Of a stretch of 64,000 nucleotides of DNA, positions 29,801 to 37,840 are shown one piece after another. The translations under genes were made by a program, and so were the position numbers. Where the stretch lies: positions 4,030,001 to 4,094,000 of the forward strand of contig NZ_CP162023.1 of NCBI RefSeq assembly GCF_041320275.1, written 5' to 3'. Each line of letters starts with the position of its first letter. The stretch's first letter is position 1. The notes beneath the pieces were generated by a model. That model searched no databases, was not told the DNA's origin, and saw only the letters and a program-made list of their open reading frames with translations. The DNA is from Mumia sp. Pv4-285 (GTDB lineage: Bacteria; Actinomycetota; Actinomycetes; Propionibacteriales; Nocardioidaceae).

Positions 29801-30057
29801 ACCGGCCGATGGTGTTCTTCACGTACGACCTGGACCACTACCGCGACGACCTTCGCGGGTTCTACCTCCCGTTCGAGGAGGTAGCGCCGGGGCCGCTCGT
29901 CCGCACGAGCGACGAGGTCGCCGACGCGCTGTCGGAGGCGCTGGCCGGCAGCGACGGCTACGCGAGAGCACGCGAGGACTTCCGGGCTCGGTTCGCGCCG
30001 CTCGACGACGGCTCGGCCTCCGAGCGAGTTCTGGACGCCGTCTTCGGACCGCCGTGA
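26821..30057 (+). CDS. Double-domain CDP-glycerol glycerophosphotransferase family protein
   Basis: A 1078-residue protein with an N-terminal beta-rich region (about 15-260) and two complete Glyphos_transf domains of different subtypes. Domain 1 (about 300-690) has VFLQHGVMGTK with His422, TGLPRFDTLL, IIPTWRDW, ILHPNMRDY and ITDYSSVGFDFSFL. Domain 2 (about 700-1070) has QTWHGTPLKKM with His809, GYPRNDVL, YAPTFRDD, VLLRMHS and VTDYSSVMFDFA near 981. All expected catalytic residues are present in both, so the enzyme may alternate two polyol-phosphate or glycosyl-phosphate transfers to make a repeating unit (inference). Translationally coupled to the gene upstream by GTGA overlap. Confidence 0.9.
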   Translation: MSASLLSRPRRGADRPPESTLRLRLVGDRLRVDVTLGDGLRAERLLLRYRDTGRESTLAPVAPEAGETGTCFDVDVPAAVRADPSCEWIDLWLAVAGDEAPRRAGRFASTERGDAVTPTDVDGLTATVHMTHKGNVSIRVQAERSREVALWTRSLTLRHGRIAFAADVVTHNVRAVSAVLTVTSRESGESTDLPVGLRLLAEDTRRLHGLIRYRVDADFDVRILARTGEHDSDIYDLALVLTLDGFTEPLERGIRIPPYRVRRRLRATDVSDGEAGHLVTPYFSFKAQRLCLRVETYAGADLDFMRRLLRFAWAFEVVRPFTRIWLIGELPYKAQDTGYHFFRWVRLNHPRRRAYYVIEEDSPERAQVEPYGNVVTHRSRRHILYSLVASRLVGSHHAEYLLASRSPRFVRWSRGVRVFLQHGVMGTKNMTGNYGRRASTDFRTDLFLVSSEREREMVVDDFEFFPGQVRVTGLPRFDTLLADDVDVERALLIIPTWRDWLRARDFGESEFFEQWDGLLTSARFQEMIRRHGLTVRFILHPNMRDYAERFHASGVVVLQQGDAPVQDLLKRSAVMITDYSSVGFDFSFLHRPVLYFQFDRARFLGARGSHLDLDSHLPGEIAFSRDEVLDRLDDVLDAGMTISDRNRARADAFLDHRDRDNNARIYEEVRRAWSPLTSWRRLRSAAPSRALFNRFRKSRAYFPAMRVLYRLATLLPRRDLVVFESANGKQYGDSPRYLYEKLLERGTDSTLVWVNDSTVRLPDPGTRKVRRLTPRYFWLLGRASHWINNQNFPHYLRPARGTRYVQTWHGTPLKKMQHDLEHVHGRSDGYLERVTKMTGYWDDLVSPSPYATAAFRTAFRYSGRVIEAGYPRNDVLHHPDREARADLVRRRLGIPAGRRVVLYAPTFRDDRTSGGGFAPQAELDLARLHARFGDSVVVLLRMHSVVRGRPPVPEELRHFAMDVSRYPDTQELLLLADVLVTDYSSVMFDFATMDRPMVFFTYDLDHYRDDLRGFYLPFEEVAPGPLVRTSDEVADALSEALAGSDGYARAREDFRARFAPLDDGSASERVLDAVFGPP

Positions 30058-30078
30058 GAGCGCTGACGCGGGCAGACG

Positions 30079-31164
30079 CTAGGTCGCGCGGACCGCTTCC
30101 CGGGTCTCCGGGCGGACGTTCTCGTTCCCGAACAGCCAGTCGCACCGCGGCTCGACGAGCGGACGGAGACAGGCTCGCGCCGGCCGCGACGCGAGGGCGA
30201 TCGTGAGGATGACACACCCGGCGACGACGACGACGAGGCCGACCACATCGTCCACCCGCTCGTTCAGCGGGCTCGCAGCAAACGCCTTCATCACGAGCCC
30301 GTGGACGAGGAACGGGTACATCGACGCGGCGCCGACCGCGGTAAGCACAGGGGTTGCGCGTCGCGGGAGGACGGCGACGAACGCAACAGCCAGAACCACT
30401 CCGGCAGCGAGCACCGCAAGCCGCGTCAACGTCGCCTCGCCGATCCCGATGCCGTAGGCGGAGAAGGGCGCGATGTAGCCCAGCCAACCGATCATCCCGT
30501 GGTCTCGTGCATAGAGAGCGAGGGGCACGAGCAGCAGTGCGAGGACGATCCAGCCTACGACCCGGCCCGCACGCGGCGGGATGCGGTGCGGGCTCCTCCT
30601 CGTCAGGCAGAGACCGATGACGAAGAACGGCAGCATGGCGAACGTCCGGTTGAGCGAGAGAAGGAATCCGAGGTCCGACGCAGCGCCACCGAGGACGGAG
30701 ATCGCCAGCGAGAGCCCGATCGCCACCGACGGTCGGAGCTGGGCGAAAAGCGGCGCGAGGAGGCGCCACGCCAGCAGGGAGAGCAGGAACCACAGCTGGT
30801 AGAGCGGAGTCAGGAGCTGGTTCCCCGAGAGCTCGACCGCACCATCGCCGAGCGCGCGGAAGGACACCATGTACAGAACCTGGAACAGGACGTACGGGAC
30901 GACGATGCTACGGACGATGCCCCTGGCTCGGCGACCGTCGAGGCTCCGTCCGGCGAACATCCCGCACACCATGACGAACGCGGGCATGTGGAAGAGGTAG
31001 ATCGCGAAGTAGACGTCCCACGCTCCCGGCGCAGCGAGAACCTGACCCAACCCGTGGCCGACGACGACAAGGGTGATGAGCGCGCCCTTGACGTTGTCGA
31101 GATAGGGGTCGCGCATCTCCGCAGGAGCAGTCGCACGGGGCTCGATGCGGGAAGAAGGCAACAC
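30079..31164 (-). CDS. Acyltransferase family 3 membrane protein
   Basis: About 361 residues, multi-spanning. RDPYLDNVKGALITLVVVGH contains the characteristic early His of the Acyl_transf_3 family, and FHMPAFVMVCGMFAGRSL is the following conserved helix; about ten hydrophobic segments follow. Members O-acetylate or O-acylate surface polysaccharides at the membrane. Start is uncertain: GTG 31164 is used here; ATG 31116 begins right at the conserved domain but its GGAG touches the start; TTG 31212 would overlap the upstream stop as TTGA. Convergent with the double-domain glycerophosphotransferase gene. Confidence 0.82.
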   Translation of the reverse strand: MLPSSRIEPRATAPAEMRDPYLDNVKGALITLVVVGHGLGQVLAAPGAWDVYFAIYLFHMPAFVMVCGMFAGRSLDGRRARGIVRSIVVPYVLFQVLYMVSFRALGDGAVELSGNQLLTPLYQLWFLLSLLAWRLLAPLFAQLRPSVAIGLSLAISVLGGAASDLGFLLSLNRTFAMLPFFVIGLCLTRRSPHRIPPRAGRVVGWIVLALLLVPLALYARDHGMIGWLGYIAPFSAYGIGIGEATLTRLAVLAAGVVLAVAFVAVLPRRATPVLTAVGAASMYPFLVHGLVMKAFAASPLNERVDDVVGLVVVVAGCVILTIALASRPARACLRPLVEPRCDWLFGNENVRPETREAVRAT

Positions 31165-31208
31165 GATCGTCCACTGTGCCACATCGCTCGAGCCGCACTC
31201 AGGGTAGG

Positions 31209-32888
31209 TCAACCCCGCCGGAACACCGTCGCTCGCTTCTGCAGCCGGAGGTCTTCCCGCGAGAAATCAGGCAGCAGGCCCTCCCACATCTGGGCGACTT
31301 CCTGCTCATCGTTGCGGATCATGTCGTCGAGGACGACGGAAACCCGGGAGGCGAAACGATCGCGCAGCATCGGCACGGCCGGGAACCGAGCGTGAACGCC
31401 GGTTGCGGCGGGCGGACCGTCGACGAGGAGCAACCCCACATCGGAGAGCGTCTCGAGCGCAGCGGGGTCGTACCACCGTCCGTGGTAGCCGGCTACGTCG
31501 ACCTCGGTCAGCGGCGCGACGCGCACCTCTGCGATGTCGCCGAGGCCGTGCCGGGCGAGGACACCGCGAGACTGCTCCGCGAACCCTTCGTGGTGCTCGA
31601 GTGCGACAACCTTGCAGTCGAGACCGAAATGACGGATGGCGAGACCGAACCACAGCGTCGAGACACCGCTTCCGCACTCCACCACCAGCGAGGGACGGCG
31701 GGAGATCAGCTCGTCGACGACGACCTCCACCAGATCTGGAGAAGCCGCCCAGCCACCCATGGCGGGGATCCTGCCCTCGACCGGCAGGAGCGAGAAGAGA
31801 TGCATGGCCGACTGGATCTGGGCAAGCTGTGCCGAGTTCTCGACGGTCCGCCTGCTGACATCCTTGGTCAGGTTCGTCTCGAGGGTCCGCACCGCGGTCG
31901 CCGTGCGGGACTGCCCCGCTTCGAGGCGTCGCATCGAGACAAGGATGTCCTGCCACTCCTCTGCGTGCCGGGTCCGTTCCGCCTCGAGCTCGTCGGCGAG
32001 CTCGTGGTGGCGCTCAACCAGGTTCTCGAGGGCCTTTCGAACGGCGTGACTCTGTCCTCGGGCGGTGGAGCCGGTACGCCGCACCGCCCACAGGACGACA
32101 GCGAGAGCGACGACCGCACCGGCGAAACCGAGCGCAGCAAGGATCCCCGTGCCGATGCCGCCGACCGCCGCGAGCCATCCCACCACGACCGCGACGACGA
32201 CGAACGCCACAGCAGCCGCGGCAGCGACGACTCGGCGGCCTCCCAGACGTCTCGTCAACGTCGCCATCGCCCGTCCTGCACGGGCCCCACGAGACCTCTC
32301 GACCGCGTCCCGCCGGCGCTCAGCCTTGGCACGAGCAGCCTTCTCGCGCTTGAGGCGTTCCCGGACGCGCTGAACGCGCTCCCGCTGAGCCGCGAGTCGC
32401 TCGTTCTTGTCCTCCAGGATGTTGCGCAGATCGGCGACGACAGCATGAAGACGCGCGACCTCCTCGGGCTCACGTTCCGTCGCCTGCCGAGGATCCTCCA
32501 CCAGCAGGCGCGCCCACAGGTCGTCGACCTCGCTCGCAGAACGAGACGATCCGACCGACAACGCCATGACAGGCACGTCACCGAGCCAACCGACGCCCTC
32601 GACACCGAGTGGAGCGAACGAGCTCAGATCCCCCTGAAGACGGCCCAGGTCCACCAAGAGCTGCAGCTGCGGATCGTCAGCGACGCGTGCGACCGCAAGC
32701 GCGACGAGGTCGGAGGAAACGCTGCCCGACACCAGGATTCCCGACTCCACTCCGACGCTGCGGGGGATCTCCTGGTCAACGACAAGGAGATCGTCACAGC
32801 TGTCGCGGAGTGCGCCTACGGTCGTCCCAGGCTGGTCGGAGACCAGGACGAGCCGGCCCCGAACATGGATGCCGTGCCTACCGTCCAC
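31209..32888 (-). CDS. Membrane-tethered coiled-coil class I SAM methyltransferase
   Basis: A 559-residue protein with an unusual layout: an N-terminal globular region (1-135) I do not recognise, a charged coiled coil (about 139-200; LRNILEDKNERLAAQRERVQ), two transmembrane helices (about 219-241 and 245-269), a second coiled coil (about 281-360), and a C-terminal methyltransferase domain (about 384-559) with SAM motif LVVECGSGVSTLWFGL and post-core VSVVLDDMIRND. GTG at 32888 has a near-perfect GAGGAGGAC ribosome-binding site. The design recalls WbdD-type chain-terminating methyltransferases that use a coiled coil as a length ruler; this analogy is inference. Divergent from the GT gene at 32997. 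Confidence 0.85.
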   Translation of the reverse strand: MDGRHGIHVRGRLVLVSDQPGTTVGALRDSCDDLLVVDQEIPRSVGVESGILVSGSVSSDLVALAVARVADDPQLQLLVDLGRLQGDLSSFAPLGVEGVGWLGDVPVMALSVGSSRSASEVDDLWARLLVEDPRQATEREPEEVARLHAVVADLRNILEDKNERLAAQRERVQRVRERLKREKAARAKAERRRDAVERSRGARAGRAMATLTRRLGGRRVVAAAAAVAFVVVAVVVGWLAAVGGIGTGILAALGFAGAVVALAVVLWAVRRTGSTARGQSHAVRKALENLVERHHELADELEAERTRHAEEWQDILVSMRRLEAGQSRTATAVRTLETNLTKDVSRRTVENSAQLAQIQSAMHLFSLLPVEGRIPAMGGWAASPDLVEVVVDELISRRPSLVVECGSGVSTLWFGLAIRHFGLDCKVVALEHHEGFAEQSRGVLARHGLGDIAEVRVAPLTEVDVAGYHGRWYDPAALETLSDVGLLLVDGPPAATGVHARFPAVPMLRDRFASRVSVVLDDMIRNDEQEVAQMWEGLLPDFSREDLRLQKRATVFRRG

Positions 32889-32996
32889 GTGTCCTCCTCG
32901 TCGCCGATGCGCCGGTCGCAACCGGGCCTCGGATAGCATTGCACGGGCTCGATCGCGGGCCTGACCGGCCCTGCCTCGAACGCCCCCGGGGGAAAC

Positions 32997-35111
32997 TTGA
33001 CTCAGCACGACCGCCGCAATCAGCCGACGGTGTCCGTCATCGTCCCGAGCTATCTCGGCGCCAAGCTTCTGCCCACCAGCCTCGGCTCTCTTGCGCGGCA
33101 GACTCTCGACCCGCGGCAGTTCGAGGTGGTCGTCGTCCTCAACGGACCTGAGGACGAGTCCCGGACGGTCATCGACGATGTCCGCACGGAGTTTCCGGCC
33201 CTCCGAGTGCGTGTCGTGGAGTCGACCACCTCGGGGGCAGGGAATGCGCGCAACCTCGGCCTCGACGCTGCCGCCGGGCGAGCCGTGACGTTCGTGGATG
33301 CCGACGACGAGGTCACGCCGGGCTATCTCAAGGCACTGCTCGGCCACGCCGGGCTCGGGATCGTCCCCGTCGCCACCGTTGCCGACGTCACGCATGACCG
33401 CGCTGCACCCTCGTTCGACAACTACCTTTCGAACCGTCTCGTCACTCACGCAGGTGACGTGACCGACCCGACGTCGCTCCCGTCCTCGCTCGGATTCGTC
33501 GCCGGCAAGATCATCCCGACCGCGGTGGCCCGTGCAGGCAGGTTCGACACCTCTCTTCGCAGCGGCGAGGACGTTCTCTACTGGTTCGACGTGTTCGAGG
33601 CGGCCCCGTTCCGGATCAGGCCCGTCGCCCTCGACTCCGACGGCGTCTACCTCCGTCACGTCGTCGCCAACTCGGTCTCCCGGCAGGCCCATTCCTACGA
33701 CTTCTCGGTGACCCAGCGCCTCGACGTCATCGAGCGGCTCTGGTCGCGCGATGCCCAGGATCCCCGCAGCCGCAAGCTCCGTTCATCGTTCATCGCCGGA
33801 CAGATCTCTCTCGTCAACGCCCACCTGCGCCTCGAGCCGGACGACCACGCGCGAGTCGTCGCGGACATCCGCGCTCGCGGCCTCGAGGACGCGATCCCGT
33901 GGCGTCGACTCAACGCCGGGCTGGCGCGCGACCTCGGCATCCTGTACTCGTTCCTGCCGTACGCCGACACGAGCGCGCTCGTGGCCGCGCGCCGCATCCG
34001 TGATCGTGGTGTCGTCGTCGACGTCGTGTCCAACAAGATGGGGGCGGACAAGCCCATCGACTGGGCCGCCGGCGTCATCGCACGCGAGAACCTCGATCAG
34101 ACCTTCCAGATCGATAGCCGCACCGCGGCCTTCGAGTGGGGACCGTTGAAGGCGTTCACCCGCAAGGCGCTGGCCAAGGTAGCCGAGTGGGAGGACGAGA
34201 AGGGCCTCTACCGCAGCGTCTACAGCCGGACCATGTGGCCTGGCTCGAACCTTGTCGCGGCCCTCCTCAAGCTCCATCGACCCGAGCTCCGCTGGATCGC
34301 AGAGTTCTCCGACCCGCAGCTCTTCAACGCCTACGGGCAGCGTCGTGTAGGACAGGCGAAGGACGATGCCCTGTGGCAGCAGCTGGCCGCCGGACTGGCG
34401 GCTGTCGGCATCGACGCACCTGCGGATCGCAACATTCCCCACCTCGTCGAGCTTCTGGCGTACGCGCTCGCCGACGAGATCGTCTTCACGAACGAGCACC
34501 AGCGCACGATCATGCTCGGCTACCTCCCCGAGCAGCAGCTGGTCGAACGCGTCCTGGAGCGCTCGCAGGTCTCCCACCACCCGACGCTTCCCGAGCACTT
34601 CTACCATCGCGTCGACGGCGAGTACGAGCTCGGCACCGGAGTTCTCAACATCGCCTACTTCGGCGCCTTCTATGCCACGCGAGGCCTCACTGAGGTCGTC
34701 GACGCGCTCAAGGCGCTCGCGCCGACAGAGCGGGCAAAAGTCCGCCTCCACGTCTTCACAGGCGATCCGACGACGCTGGCCAAGGAGCTCGCCACGCACG
34801 GTCTGGCAGACACAGTGGTCGCCAAACCGTACGTCTCCTACTTCGAGTTCCTCGAGCTGACCACCCGCATGGACGTTCTCCTCGTCAACGACGCGAGGAC
34901 TCGCGACCACTTCGACGTCAACCCGTTCCTCCCGTCGAAGTGGTCCGACTACGCCGGAAGCGGGAGCGACGTCTGGGCTGTCGTCGAGGAGGGCAGCATC
35001 CTGTCGACGATGCCGACGACCTATCGATCGCCCCTCGGCGACGCCGGTGCCGCCGTCGGCGAGGTGCGCCGCATGCTCGACGATCGAGGTCTCGAGCCCG
35101 TCTCACAGTGA
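32997..35111 (+). CDS. Bifunctional-looking glycosyltransferase (GT2 head, GT4-like tail)
   Basis: A 704-residue protein. The N-terminal GT-A domain (about 8-230) has VSVIVPSYLGAKLLPTSL and VTFVDADDEVTPGYL. The C-terminal half (about 320-700) looks like a GT-B glycosyltransferase: RDRGVVVDVVSNKMG, FSDPQLFNAYGQ, ADEIVFTNEHQRTIMLGYL, LNIAYFGAFYATRGLTEVV (typical of the GT4 donor-domain start) and VLLVNDARTRDHFDVNPF. Start is TTG (32997), supported by GGGGGAAAC just upstream and by the motif starting soon after. TAGCAT near 32934 could be the -10. Two different catalytic heads suggest addition of two sugars in sequence, not proven. Confidence 0.82.
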   Translation: MTQHDRRNQPTVSVIVPSYLGAKLLPTSLGSLARQTLDPRQFEVVVVLNGPEDESRTVIDDVRTEFPALRVRVVESTTSGAGNARNLGLDAAAGRAVTFVDADDEVTPGYLKALLGHAGLGIVPVATVADVTHDRAAPSFDNYLSNRLVTHAGDVTDPTSLPSSLGFVAGKIIPTAVARAGRFDTSLRSGEDVLYWFDVFEAAPFRIRPVALDSDGVYLRHVVANSVSRQAHSYDFSVTQRLDVIERLWSRDAQDPRSRKLRSSFIAGQISLVNAHLRLEPDDHARVVADIRARGLEDAIPWRRLNAGLARDLGILYSFLPYADTSALVAARRIRDRGVVVDVVSNKMGADKPIDWAAGVIARENLDQTFQIDSRTAAFEWGPLKAFTRKALAKVAEWEDEKGLYRSVYSRTMWPGSNLVAALLKLHRPELRWIAEFSDPQLFNAYGQRRVGQAKDDALWQQLAAGLAAVGIDAPADRNIPHLVELLAYALADEIVFTNEHQRTIMLGYLPEQQLVERVLERSQVSHHPTLPEHFYHRVDGEYELGTGVLNIAYFGAFYATRGLTEVVDALKALAPTERAKVRLHVFTGDPTTLAKELATHGLADTVVAKPYVSYFEFLELTTRMDVLLVNDARTRDHFDVNPFLPSKWSDYAGSGSDVWAVVEEGSILSTMPTTYRSPLGDAGAAVGEVRRMLDDRGLEPVSQ

Positions 35112-35131
35112 GGGAGGCCGGGCGCCGACCG

Positions 35132-37702
35132 TCACTCGTCGGCGGCGGGCGCCCGGTACTTCCGGGACGACTCCTCGATCGCGGCCACGACGCGCTCGCG
35201 GCAACGGCCGTCACGCTGCGGGAACGTGGCTGCGGCGCGGTCGAGGAAGACTTGGTCCGGCGTGCGACCGCGGTCGACGATGTCGACCGCGGCGGCCACC
35301 GCGGCGTCCGCGGTCTCCGTGACTGGGCCGAACCCGTCACGGCCGTAGTCGAAGTAGCCGGCGCGCCCCACGTGCCCTCCTTGGGTCATGCGCTCCCGGT
35401 CGAACTGGAAGTACACGACCGGCCGATCAAGATAGGCGGCGTTGAAGGCCACCGACGAGTAGTCGGTGATCAGGACAGCCGACCGAGCGAAGAGCTCGCG
35501 GACGTCGCGGCCTTCGAAGCTCATGACCTCGACGTGCGCCGGTAGATCGAGCCTCCCCGCGAGCACGTCCATGTTGGGGTGCGGCAGGAAAGCAAGCTTG
35601 AGTCCGTGGCGGGCGGCGGCGTCGGCGAGCTCCTTCGAGCGCAGCACGGCCAACCATTCCTGCACGTAGTCGGTCTCCTCGATACCGTCCACGAGCTCCC
35701 TGCGCTGAGAGCCGCTCTTCAGCGGAGGCACCAGCCACACCCTCCACGTCGGGCAGACCAGCACCAGGTCTCGCTGCGCAGGCCCGAACCGCTGACCCTG
35801 CTCGAACAGCAGGTCGAAGCGCGGCAAGCCCGTCAGCTTCGTCTCGCGCCCGGTGTAGATGTACGGGGTGTCGTCCCCGACGATCGAGGCGTGCTCCTGC
35901 TGCGTGCTCGTGACGAACACGTCGAGCGGTCGGTGGTTGAGCCAGCTGGACAGGTCGTCCTTGATCACACCGTGCTGCAGGAAGGTGAAGCGGTAGGCCG
36001 GCGTCGCGAGCGACGTGATCGCCGGCGGGCGGCAGACGGCGATGTCGGCGTGCGACGACACCAGGTGTCGACAGTTGAGCATGAGGAGCTTCCACAGGAC
36101 GGACCCATGGGCAACCACCCTGCGGCCGTACGCTGCGCGGAGGCGCTTCCAGTCCGGGGTCCCTCGCTGGACGACGAAGAAGGCGTCGATGTCCGTACGG
36201 GTGCTCCGCAGGTGCTGGAAGAGATGCTCGGCACTGTCGTCAGCGTTGTGGATGCGGTCCATCAGCACCCATGACTTTCGCAACCGCCGACTCACAGGTC
36301 GGCTCCGAGCCACACGGAGGAGAAGACGATCTCGCCACGCCACGCCGCTCGTCGTGCCACCAACCTTGCGACGTGGTTGCAGAGCCTGTCGAAGACGCGC
36401 CGGTGAGAGCGATCTCGCCGGGACTGGCGGCTGTGAGAACCTGAGCTCGCGCACGCGACCGTCGACGACCAGTCGCAACGCACGCGCTGCCGGCACCCAG
36501 TGGATGCGCTCGCGCAGCAACGGACGACCGTGGTGGTAGAGCGCACGGACCTTGGTGTACGCCGGCGTGGTGACCTCGCCGCCCGACAGGACCTGGTCGT
36601 CGGGCGTCTCTCCGGTGAACCGGTAGACGATGCGTACAAGCCCCTGCCGGGAGTCGAGACGATCTGCCAGGGCGTACGAGGAGACCCAGGGTTCGTCGCG
36701 GTAGGCATGCAGGAGGATGTCGCGGGCGGCGCCCCGCAGTGGGACGACGGAGAACGACTCCACAACCTCCGGATCGAGGTATCGGACGATCCGCCTCATC
36801 AGGGCGTGAAACTCGTCGGCCTCCGACGCCGGGGCGACGACCTTCGACCCCGAGTCCTCCGCCGCGAAGTAGTAGCTCAGCTCGTACAAGACGAAGTTCT
36901 GCAGCCACTCGGGCACGTGGCCCCACTCGCGCTCCGCCGTCTCGAGGGCGTCCAGGTAGCCGTGACGGAGGACAGCGGTGAAGCGTCCAGGGTGTCGCTG
37001 CGAGCTCTGGAGGGTTGAGCTCTGATCACTGCGCTTGCGGTACTGGTAGCGCGCCGTCGCCAGGAATGCCACCTTGGGATCGGGCACAAGCAGCAGGTAG
37101 CGACTGCTGAAGTGGCCATCCTCGAAGTTGGGGCGAATCCGGTGATCGAAGCGCAATCCGCTCTCACGGAGACGGTCGACACGGTAGAAGGCCGCCGGCG
37201 CGCTTCCGTGGAAGTGGTCGGGAAACGCGGCCAGACGACGAGCGCGATCGCCGGCCGCGAAATGGCGACGGAGCGGGTGCTTGTCGGCGATGGCTCCGGT
37301 CGAGTCGTTCAAGAGGACGCGGTTGGTGGCCACCATGTCGATGTCGTCATCGCCTTCGAGGAACTCGACGACGCTGCGGACATAACCTGGATCGAGGATG
37401 TCATCGGGGTCCGGGAACGTCACCCACTCTCCGAGGGCGACCTCGAGACCTGCGTTGCGAGCGGCACCCTGTCCGGCATTCGGCTGGGTCAGGACCCGAA
37501 CGGCCCCGGGTCGCCTGGCCTCCCACGCGCGCAGCTCCGCGAGCGTGTCGTCGCTGGAGCCGTCATCGACCATGATGACCTCGATGAGCCCCGGATTCTC
37601 CGCCATCTGCAGCTCGATCGACGCGATGAAGTCGGGGAGGTAGCGCGCCACGTCGTACGCAGCAGACACGATCGAGAATCGTGGTCGCGGTGATTCGTCC
37701 AC
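35132..37702 (-). CDS. GT2 glycosyltransferase fused to CDP-glycerol glycerophosphotransferase domain
   Basis: An 856-residue fusion. The N-terminal GT2 domain (about 8-230) has FSIVSAAYDVARYLPDFIAS, VDDGSSDDTLAEL and VTFPDPDDILDPGYV. A middle region (about 230-480) links to a Glyphos_transf domain (about 530-830) with FLQHGVIKDDLSSWL (His near 575), LTGLPRFDLLF, VCPTWRVWLVP, FLPHPNMDV and ITDYSSVAFNAAYL near 745, all intact. This layout is known from teichoic-acid and capsule polymerases that alternate a sugar and a polyol phosphate. Start GTG 37702 (AAGG ten nt upstream); GTG 37732 is an alternative. Confidence 0.88.
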   Translation of the reverse strand: MDESPRPRFSIVSAAYDVARYLPDFIASIELQMAENPGLIEVIMVDDGSSDDTLAELRAWEARRPGAVRVLTQPNAGQGAARNAGLEVALGEWVTFPDPDDILDPGYVRSVVEFLEGDDDIDMVATNRVLLNDSTGAIADKHPLRRHFAAGDRARRLAAFPDHFHGSAPAAFYRVDRLRESGLRFDHRIRPNFEDGHFSSRYLLLVPDPKVAFLATARYQYRKRSDQSSTLQSSQRHPGRFTAVLRHGYLDALETAEREWGHVPEWLQNFVLYELSYYFAAEDSGSKVVAPASEADEFHALMRRIVRYLDPEVVESFSVVPLRGAARDILLHAYRDEPWVSSYALADRLDSRQGLVRIVYRFTGETPDDQVLSGGEVTTPAYTKVRALYHHGRPLLRERIHWVPAARALRLVVDGRVRELRFSQPPVPARSLSPARLRQALQPRRKVGGTTSGVAWRDRLLLRVARSRPVSRRLRKSWVLMDRIHNADDSAEHLFQHLRSTRTDIDAFFVVQRGTPDWKRLRAAYGRRVVAHGSVLWKLLMLNCRHLVSSHADIAVCRPPAITSLATPAYRFTFLQHGVIKDDLSSWLNHRPLDVFVTSTQQEHASIVGDDTPYIYTGRETKLTGLPRFDLLFEQGQRFGPAQRDLVLVCPTWRVWLVPPLKSGSQRRELVDGIEETDYVQEWLAVLRSKELADAAARHGLKLAFLPHPNMDVLAGRLDLPAHVEVMSFEGRDVRELFARSAVLITDYSSVAFNAAYLDRPVVYFQFDRERMTQGGHVGRAGYFDYGRDGFGPVTETADAAVAAAVDIVDRGRTPDQVFLDRAAATFPQRDGRCRERVVAAIEESSRKYRAPAADE

Positions 37703-37840
37703 TCGGACAAGACCTTCCGTTGGATTTCGCACAGAGGAGACCGGTGCCAGGCCGGACGAAGGACGATCGTACCTACCTGTCGGATCCGCCCTGGCATCGG
37801 CACACGAGAGCACGCGAGCCGAGGACCGCCCGGCACCAGG

